Shown one piece after another: positions 27,754 to 32,819 of a DNA stretch of 32,819 bases. A model generated the notes under the pieces. The model did not search any database, had not been told where the DNA came from, and was given only the letters and a program-made list of their open reading frames with translations. This stretch comes from Gammaproteobacteria bacterium (GTDB lineage: Bacteria > Pseudomonadota > Gammaproteobacteria > SZUA-229). The stretch covers positions 1 through 32,819 of the forward strand of contig JAOULC010000033.1 in assembly GCA_029882215.1 (NCBI GenBank), in the 5' to 3' direction. The position numbers and the translations under genes are program-made. The first letter of the stretch is position 1; the number at the start of each line of letters is the position of its first letter.

Positions 27754-27782
27754 ACTCTACGTTCTAATAAGGCTTAAGTCAA
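27754..27782 (-). promoter_or_regulatory. Sigma-70-like promoter of the riboswitch-btuB operon
   Basis: On the minus strand TTGACT (27782-27777), a 17-bp spacer and TAGAGT (27759-27754) form a good promoter. Transcription would begin about 10 nt before the first riboswitch helix, an ideal spacing that supports both calls. Confidence 0.7.
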
Positions 27783-27801
27783 TAGATCAGCTGGGTGGGG
27801 G

Positions 27802-27828
27802 GAGCCAGCTAGTTTACTGGCTGGTCTC
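27802..27828 (-). terminator. Hairpin after btuD
   Basis: CCAGCTAG (27805-27812) and CTGGCTGG (27817-27824) pair at 7 of 8 positions around TTTA, and a GAG/CTC pair extends the stem with one bulge. It lies between the btuD stop and the btuB promoter. There is no T-run after it on the minus strand, so termination would be weak or factor-assisted. Confidence 0.35.
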
Positions 27829-27877
27829 TGGAGTTGGTAAAAAAGTGTTTTATATCAAAGGGCTATAGTATTCGTAC

Positions 27878-28645
27878 TCAGGATGGCAGGTAGTATTTTT
27901 TATCGCCGTCAGTGATTTCATGAATCGGGTGTTTAAAGGTATGTGTTAAGTTTTGCTGATTTAATACCTCACCGGTCCTGCCCGCTATTGACTGACCATC
28001 GCCTGTTAACATCAGTAAATGACTGCAAAATCTGGCCGCGAGATTGATGTCATGTAAACTCATGATCAGCAGGTGATTATTTGATTTTGCATAATCGGTA
28101 AGGTATTGCAGTAGTTTTATTTGATAGTTTAAGTCCAGGTGACTGTTTGGTTCATCCAGCAAAAATATTTCCGGGTCCTGGGTAATCAGTGTCGCCAGTG
28201 ATACACGCTGGCGTTCTCCGCCTGATAAATTATTAACCGCGCGATCTGCAAGCTCAGACATTTCAACAATTGCTAATGCGGCATTTGCTTTGTTTCTGTC
28301 ATCCTCATCTTCCCATTGCCAGTTTGAAATATAGGGGTGACGGCCGGTTAAGACCGTATCGAAAACGCTTGATGGAAACGGATCTTCTGTGTGCTGTAGC
28401 TGGATACCTATTTTTTGTGCAATAGTTTTTCTTTTCAGCTGCTCAATGTTCTGATTGTTAAGTTTTATCTGCCCGCTGTAGTCAGCTCTTAAGTGACAAA
28501 GTGTGTGCAGCAGTGTGGTTTTACCGATGCCGTTCCTGCCGAGCAAGCCCCATATCTGTCCGGCCTCAAATGAAATATTGAGTGCCTTGCAGATCTGCTT
28601 GTCTGCAATAGAAATGTTTAAATTTATTGTGTTTAGTAAACTCAT
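27878..28645 (-). CDS. btuD: Cobalamin ABC importer ATP-binding protein
   Basis: This is a 255-residue ABC ATPase of the FecCD/BtuCD class. Walker A is GRNGIGKT (36-43), the signature LSGGERQR (140-147), Walker B FLLDEPNSHLD (161-171), and the H-loop is in SLHDINLAARF. Its ATG overlaps the btuC stop by 4 bp. Sequence alone could fit a siderophore or hemin importer, but the surrounding B12 genes, including two BtuF-like binders and a BtuB, make cobalamin the likely substrate. It would energise uptake from periplasm to cytoplasm. Confidence 0.88.
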   Translation of the reverse strand: MSLLNTINLNISIADKQICKALNISFEAGQIWGLLGRNGIGKTTLLHTLCHLRADYSGQIKLNNQNIEQLKRKTIAQKIGIQLQHTEDPFPSSVFDTVLTGRHPYISNWQWEDEDDRNKANAALAIVEMSELADRAVNNLSGGERQRVSLATLITQDPEIFLLDEPNSHLDLNYQIKLLQYLTDYAKSNNHLLIMSLHDINLAARFCSHLLMLTGDGQSIAGRTGEVLNQQNLTHTFKHPIHEITDGDKKYYLPS

Positions 28646-29628
28646 TTGACAGGATTCCGGTCAAAGTTTTTGTTCAGTAAATACAGAAAGAAAGGCACCC
28701 CGATAAATGCGGTGATGACACCAACCGGTAATTGTTGTGGCGCGATGACGGTGCGTGCAATGGTATCGGATATCAGTAATAAGCTGCCGCCTAATAAGAC
28801 GGATGCCGGGATTAACAGCCGGTGATCACTGCCGATGATCAGTCTTAACATATGCGGCACAATCAGACCGATAAAGCCTACGCTGCCGGCCTGTATAACG
28901 GCAAAGGCGGTTAAGCATGAGGCTAATAAAAAAAGACTGATGCGCAAGGGTTTGACTGAAACACCCAGCGCGACAGCCTGCAGATCACCGCGCGAGAGTA
29001 TATTTAATTGTCTGGCGATCATCATGGTCATGATCAAGCCGGCAATTAAAACAAACAGGCTGGCCGGCTCCGGTGTGATGTTATTTATATCCCCCATCAG
29101 CCAGAACAGCATGCCTCTGAGTGGTTTGTCGGGACTGGTTGAGAGAATAAAATTGATCATCGCCCCCCAGCCTGCTGCAATCACTACACCGGTTAACAAC
29201 AGGCGGGACGGGTTCCAGTCACCGTTTTTATGTGAAAGCCCGAAGACCAGCAGGATTGAAAGCAGAGCGCCCGCAAAAGCGCCGGCTGAAATCCAGTAGC
29301 CGGTTAACCCCAGCGCCATTGCTGTCAATGCAAATACAGAAGAGCCGCTGGAAATCCCCAGAATGTACGGGTCGGCTAATGGATTACGTAATAACACCTG
29401 CATTAAAAGTCCGGCAAGAGAAAGCAGGCCACCTGTTACAAAGGCGATATGGGCTCTTGGTATTCGCAGTTCCCAGATAATGGTGCGGGCTATGTTGTGC
29501 TCGGCTTGAAATAACGCAGAGAAGATCTGATCGGCATTTAGCGTAATGCTACCAACAGAAAATGCCAGAACAAAGCTGGCGACTGAGAGTAGGGTCAGTG
29601 AGATAAATAAAGGTACTGCTTTGTGCAT
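28642..29628 (-). CDS. btuC: Cobalamin ABC importer permease (FecCD/BtuC family)
   Basis: The protein has 328 residues and about nine or ten hydrophobic segments, typical of BtuC/FecCD permeases. Recognisable family blocks are ELRIPRAHIAFVTGGLLSLAGLLMQVLLRNPLADPYILGISSG and, near the C-terminus, VGFIGLIVPHMLRLIIGSDHR with PVGVITAFIGVPFF (each shown as short parts of a longer match). It starts 110 bp from a divergent boundary with the 70-residue gene's 3' end, behind a perfect -10. It carries no riboswitch of its own. It forms a two-gene unit with btuD, just upstream of the riboswitch operon on the same strand. Confidence 0.9.
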   Translation of the reverse strand: MHKAVPLFISLTLLSVASFVLAFSVGSITLNADQIFSALFQAEHNIARTIIWELRIPRAHIAFVTGGLLSLAGLLMQVLLRNPLADPYILGISSGSSVFALTAMALGLTGYWISAGAFAGALLSILLVFGLSHKNGDWNPSRLLLTGVVIAAGWGAMINFILSTSPDKPLRGMLFWLMGDINNITPEPASLFVLIAGLIMTMMIARQLNILSRGDLQAVALGVSVKPLRISLFLLASCLTAFAVIQAGSVGFIGLIVPHMLRLIIGSDHRLLIPASVLLGGSLLLISDTIARTVIAPQQLPVGVITAFIGVPFFLYLLNKNFDRNPVK

Positions 29629-29658
29629 TAGCCAGAGTTAATAATGAATTAAGCGACT

Positions 29659-29664
29659 ATTATA
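29659..29664 (-). promoter_or_regulatory. Probable -10 element of the btuCD promoter
   Basis: A perfect TATAAT on the minus strand (29664-29659) lies 30 bp before the btuC ATG. No good -35 box is visible at 16-18 bp, and the region upstream contains AGCAGGTGCT, a small palindrome that might bind a regulator. Confidence 0.4.
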
Positions 29665-29737
29665 ATGCAGCAGGTGCTGAATAACAGCAGAAAAACAATT
29701 CGTTTCTATGCGGATTAAAATCAACAATGTTCCTTAT

Positions 29738-29950
29738 TTATTGCTGAGATACATAACCGGTATTTTGTAGCGGGTATGCCGGTATAAAAACAGCGCGTTG
29801 AAAAGGTATTAACTCGACATCCGGCATATCATAGTAGTGGCGACAAAAACTGGCGGCTTCGTCTGCGGTTTTAAATGTCCACAGAGAGCATTCATCTTTA
29901 ATCATAATAGTGGCTGTTCTATCTGCCCATTCTTTAATATAGATATACAT
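29738..29950 (-). CDS. Small uncharacterised protein (70 aa)
   Basis: I do not recognise a named family. The ATG at 29950 is preceded by GAGGGA at a good distance, which supports a real gene. The protein is soluble, with no signal peptide or membrane segment. The first half (MYIYIKEWADRTATIMIKD, then LWTFKTADEAASFC) looks like a beta-hairpin followed by a helix; the second half is Pro/Tyr-rich. It lies between the kinase-HDOD gene and btuC on the same strand, 89 bp after the kinase stop. No function is proposed. Confidence 0.6.
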   Translation of the reverse strand: MYIYIKEWADRTATIMIKDECSLWTFKTADEAASFCRHYYDMPDVELIPFQRAVFIPAYPLQNTGYVSQQ

Positions 29951-30039
29951 GATGTATCCCTCATTAGTTTTGAATGGTCTCAGAATAAACTGAGTATCTT
30001 ACAGTTATATGACGATCTGTTGAATATTTGGTGACAGCC

Positions 30040-32421
30040 TTAAGCCTTACTATTTTGCCGGATGGCAAAAATTATCTGATTTCTCAGCGTTTTAATAATG
30101 CTGATTTGTTCATGTTTACTGAGCTGAGTAGGTGTTATGTTATCAGCATAAATAAATCCCATTGCAACTTTATTCACCACGACCGGATAGATGACCATGC
30201 TTTTAGTGGACATCTGCTTTCTGTACCAGTCGGGGATCAGACCTGATATTGTCGGCTCATCGATATCATCAATAATATAATCCTGATGCTTGGTTAATGC
30301 CATATTAAACACATCGGCTTCTCTTTGAATGGGTATTTTAAATGTTTTCAGTAATTCATCGATGTCCTGACCAAAGCCAAAGCGTGCATCTACCGATGCG
30401 TTCTTACGGTTAATCATACAGAACATGACGCGGGTGAAATTAAAGCCACGATATAATGTTTCAATTACCATTATCATGGCGTCATTCAGTGATGCACCCT
30501 CAATGATAGAGTCACTGATTTCCTGTACACTGTTGAGTAACTCTACATTGCGTTTCCCGCTGTTGCTGGAAGTGGCGACAATGTTTTTATCGGAATTGCC
30601 TGAGGAAGGAGTGACAGTTTTGTCGTGGTTAAGCGGTTTGTCTGACACCCATAATTCAATGTTTCTCATAAAACTGCTGTCGGAGATATTTAAGCCGAAG
30701 ATGTTCGCGTATTCCTGAACATGGTCAATCGCTTTGGAAATATAGCTGTTGAGTTGTTTAGGTGTCAGGTCGATACTGTTTTCATATTTTGCTAACAAAC
30801 CGGCAACAGCGTTTTTTAAAGTGTCCGGTGCGGCGTTCTGTATGATGTCGCATAAGCTATTTGAAAAATTTGCGAGATGTACATTCTTGTCAGCATCGCT
30901 CTCGGGTTTACTGATATTTGCCGAGGTAATGCTTCTCATGCTGTGCATGATGGGTGTTGGCAAGTGCCATGCTTTTGCAATACCCATCCCCAGTTCTTCA
31001 TAACTTAAACCTAAAATTTCTGCCGATGCGGTACTTTCTTTTACTTTTTTATTTCTAACGCTGTTGTTGATAAGATTGGCTTCTTCAGGAAAGTAAAACA
31101 TTGACAATAATCTGCCAAAGTTATGAAACATTGAGCAGATGTAAGATTCTTCAGTGTCTTCGACATTAAGTTCAGTGCTCAGCTCTCTTGCAATAGAACC
31201 GCTCATCATTGAATTGGCAGTTGCTTCTTTTATCATTGTGCTTTGACTGCTGTTTTGCAAATGATCAAACAGCATTAATCCCATGGCCGCCATTCTGACC
31301 TCTTTAAAGCCGAGAATAACGACTGCTCTGGAAACAGTACTGATTCGTCCGCCATACTGACCATAGACCGGGGAGTTAACCAGCCGTAATAATTTGGTTG
31401 ATAGTGAGTAATTTTTGAGAATTTTATTAGCTAATATGTTCGCCGATGCGTCACTTCTGTCATTCGTGCCTGAGGCTATTTCACTGATCTGCTGCGGCAT
31501 GGCAGGGAAGTCTTTTTTATGCCGCATTCTTCTGAGTAAAAACTTTAATGTGCTTTCTTTATCATCGTGATCAATTCCGCCAATATCGGGTTTTACAGCC
31601 TTCAGATAGGTCTTTAAGGCTTGCTTCATTTCATTAGCAGTTTCATAACGCTCATTCGGGTTTTTACTAAGAGCTTTTAAAATAATTTCACGTACAGCCG
31701 GTGTAATCGTGTCCGGAATATTAATGGGTTCATTAACGATGGCGTTAATAATGGCATACTGATTATCGGCATTTATCAGCCGTTTTCCTGTCAGTAACTC
31801 TGTAAGTACTAGGCCTAATGTAAATATATCCGAGGCTGGAAGAGGCGGCTTATTTTCACATTGCTCAGGTGACAGGTAATGCAGCGAACCGGATATAGAC
31901 TGTCCTTTTAACTGTCTGCCCAGTACATCGGCAATGCCAAAATCCATCAGTTTTGGTTTGTTGTTATTACTAATAATGATATTGGAGGGTGTCAGGTCAC
32001 GGTGAATGATGCCTCTTTCATGGGCATAATCCACGGCGTCGAGTATCGCGATCATGATTTCAAGCGCCAGTTCGACAGACAGTTTACCTTTAAACTGCAG
32101 AAACTTTTTTAATGATGCGCCATCTATGTATTCAAAAACAAGGTAGGTTTGAGTCTTGTTTTTATTCGTTTCATATAAGGTCAGAATATTAGGGTGCTGG
32201 AGACGGCTAATATTTCGTGCTTCAGTTAACACTTGCTGCTCAGCCGCTTTAAAGTCATTACTGCTATGAAAAGTCTTGATGGCGACATTTCTCTCCAGCT
32301 GCGGATCACGTGCAAGGTAGACGATACCCTGGGAGCCATGACCTAATTCTTCAATTATTTCAAAGCGATCAAGCGTTTTTAATGGCGTACTGCTGAAACT
32401 GGCTGACAATGTGTAACCCAC
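30040..32421 (-). CDS. Serine/threonine protein kinase - HDOD - GAF signalling protein
   Basis: The protein has 793 residues from a GTG at 32421 with a weak ribosome binding site; a TTG at 32409 is an alternative. Residues ~19-275 form a Hanks-type kinase: Gly-rich loop GHGSQG, Lys49 in VAIK, HRD (140-142), Asn147 and DFG (160-162). The catalytic-loop Lys is Thr144 (HRDLTPSN), a variation seen in some bacterial kinases, so activity is possible but not assured. Residues ~300-510 form an HDOD domain (LSTKLLRLVNSPVYGQYGG, AVVILGF). Residues ~640-785 form a GAF-like sensor domain. No membrane segment is seen. It is the second HDOD protein in the window. Ligand and targets are unknown. Confidence 0.85.
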   Translation of the reverse strand: MGYTLSASFSSTPLKTLDRFEIIEELGHGSQGIVYLARDPQLERNVAIKTFHSSNDFKAAEQQVLTEARNISRLQHPNILTLYETNKNKTQTYLVFEYIDGASLKKFLQFKGKLSVELALEIMIAILDAVDYAHERGIIHRDLTPSNIIISNNNKPKLMDFGIADVLGRQLKGQSISGSLHYLSPEQCENKPPLPASDIFTLGLVLTELLTGKRLINADNQYAIINAIVNEPINIPDTITPAVREIILKALSKNPNERYETANEMKQALKTYLKAVKPDIGGIDHDDKESTLKFLLRRMRHKKDFPAMPQQISEIASGTNDRSDASANILANKILKNYSLSTKLLRLVNSPVYGQYGGRISTVSRAVVILGFKEVRMAAMGLMLFDHLQNSSQSTMIKEATANSMMSGSIARELSTELNVEDTEESYICSMFHNFGRLLSMFYFPEEANLINNSVRNKKVKESTASAEILGLSYEELGMGIAKAWHLPTPIMHSMRSITSANISKPESDADKNVHLANFSNSLCDIIQNAAPDTLKNAVAGLLAKYENSIDLTPKQLNSYISKAIDHVQEYANIFGLNISDSSFMRNIELWVSDKPLNHDKTVTPSSGNSDKNIVATSSNSGKRNVELLNSVQEISDSIIEGASLNDAMIMVIETLYRGFNFTRVMFCMINRKNASVDARFGFGQDIDELLKTFKIPIQREADVFNMALTKHQDYIIDDIDEPTISGLIPDWYRKQMSTKSMVIYPVVVNKVAMGFIYADNITPTQLSKHEQISIIKTLRNQIIFAIRQNSKA

Positions 32422-32478
32422 TTTAAAAGATATTCAGTGCTAATAAGAATAGCTTTAAAGCGGGGTTCTGCAAGTTCA

Positions 32479-32521
32479 AAAGGGAATTTAAAACCGCTGA
32501 TGCGGCATAAAAATCCCCTTT
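32479..32521 (-). terminator. Hairpin after ettA
   Basis: On the minus strand AAAGGGGATTT (32521-32511) pairs with AAATTCCCTTT (32489-32479) including one G-T pair, with an inner CCGC/GCGG stem. It begins about 14 bp after the ettA stop and precedes the kinase gene, consistent with a transcription terminator. Confidence 0.5.
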
Positions 32522-32534
32522 GCTGACGCTGGTA

Positions 32535-32819
32535 CTAGGCGTCTATTTTCTTATACTTAATACGATGAGGATTCAGTGCATCATCTCCCAGTCGTTTCTT
32601 CAGATCTTCCTCGTATTCTGAGTAGTTACCATCAAAGAAAGTCACCTGACTGTCGCTTTCAAACGCCAGTATATGGGTGGCAATACGATCCAGGAACCAG
32701 CGATCATGCGAGATCACGACGACAGAGCCGGGGAAGTTTAAAATCGCTTCTTCCAGTGCCCGCAGGGTTTCAACGTCCAGATCATTGGTTGGCTCATCGA
32801 GTAATAACAGGTTGCCGCC
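32535..32819 (-). CDS. ettA: Energy-dependent translational throttle protein EttA, C-terminal end (partial)
   Basis: This is an ABC-F ATPase that gates ribosome entry into elongation according to ATP/ADP level. Only the last 94 residues are in the window; the frame is open to the edge, so the internal Met of ISHDR is not a start. Visible are Walker [13 protein letters not shown], the H-loop [15 protein letters not shown] of the second ATPase domain and the C-terminal tail [17 protein letters not shown]...PHRIKYKKI. The tail matches the EttA ending as recalled from E. coli and separates it from Uup or YheS. It is cut by the window, not by mutation. Confidence 0.93.
   Translation of the reverse strand, partial: GGNLLLLDEPTNDLDVETLRALEEAILNFPGSVVVISHDRWFLDRIATHILAFESDSQVTFFDGNYSEYEEDLKKRLGDDALNPHRIKYKKIDA

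Noticed and set aside
29629-29737. Possible cobalamin riboswitch upstream of btuC
   Set aside because: The conserved riboswitch core elements are absent; only a -10 element and a small palindrome are present.

Overview
This window looks like a chromosomal segment of a gammaproteobacterium with moderate GC (mid-40s percent by eye). The evidence is a long single-chain PurL, a TrxB/Ald/FtsK/LolA/RarA neighbourhood, a second EF-G like the EF-G2 of Vibrio-type genomes, outer-membrane TonB-dependent transport and an EttA-type ABC-F protein. Genus cannot be fixed from the sequence alone. No rRNA, tRNA, IS transposase, phage or CRISPR feature was seen. The genes are dense and intact; only purL and ettA are cut, by the window edges.

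Region 1 (1-10.6 kb) is mostly housekeeping: the C-terminal half of purL, a 126-bp hairpin-like repeat starting on its stop codon, trxB (minus), ald with a repeat-rich upstream region, then ftsK-lolA-rarA as a tight plus-strand run, followed by a cyclic-nucleotide-binding-like/HDOD protein. A perfect bidirectional terminator separates this from a stand-alone fusA2 (EF-G2) on the minus strand.

Region 2 (13.0-29.7 kb) is a cobalamin island. The minus operon cobQ-cobU-cobT-cobC-cobS and the divergent plus operon cbiB-cobD-btuF cover cobyric acid formation, the aminopropanol arm, nucleotide loop assembly and one periplasmic B12-binding protein. A second minus operon, headed by a well-formed cobalamin riboswitch with a good sigma-70 promoter, encodes btuB, a dedicated TonB-like protein, a second BtuF-like protein, the corrinoid adenosyltransferase cobO and the DMB synthase bluB. 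btuC-btuD lie immediately upstream on the same strand. Together these genes would import corrinoids across both membranes, adenosylate them, make the lower ligand and finish adenosylcobalamin. No corrin-ring methyltransferase or cobalt-insertion gene is in the window, so it encodes uptake plus the late pathway.

Between the two B12 arms sit a short MscS-like channel, a small periplasmic c-type cytochrome, a tiny zinc-ribbon protein, and a 238-residue protein that combines an MMACHC/QueG-like region with an 8-Cys ferredoxin domain. The last is the best candidate for something undescribed: a possible corrinoid-processing or corrinoid-reducing enzyme next to bluB and cobO.

Region 3 (29.7-32.8 kb) holds a 70-residue orphan, a large Ser/Thr kinase-HDOD-GAF signalling protein and the C-terminal end of ettA.
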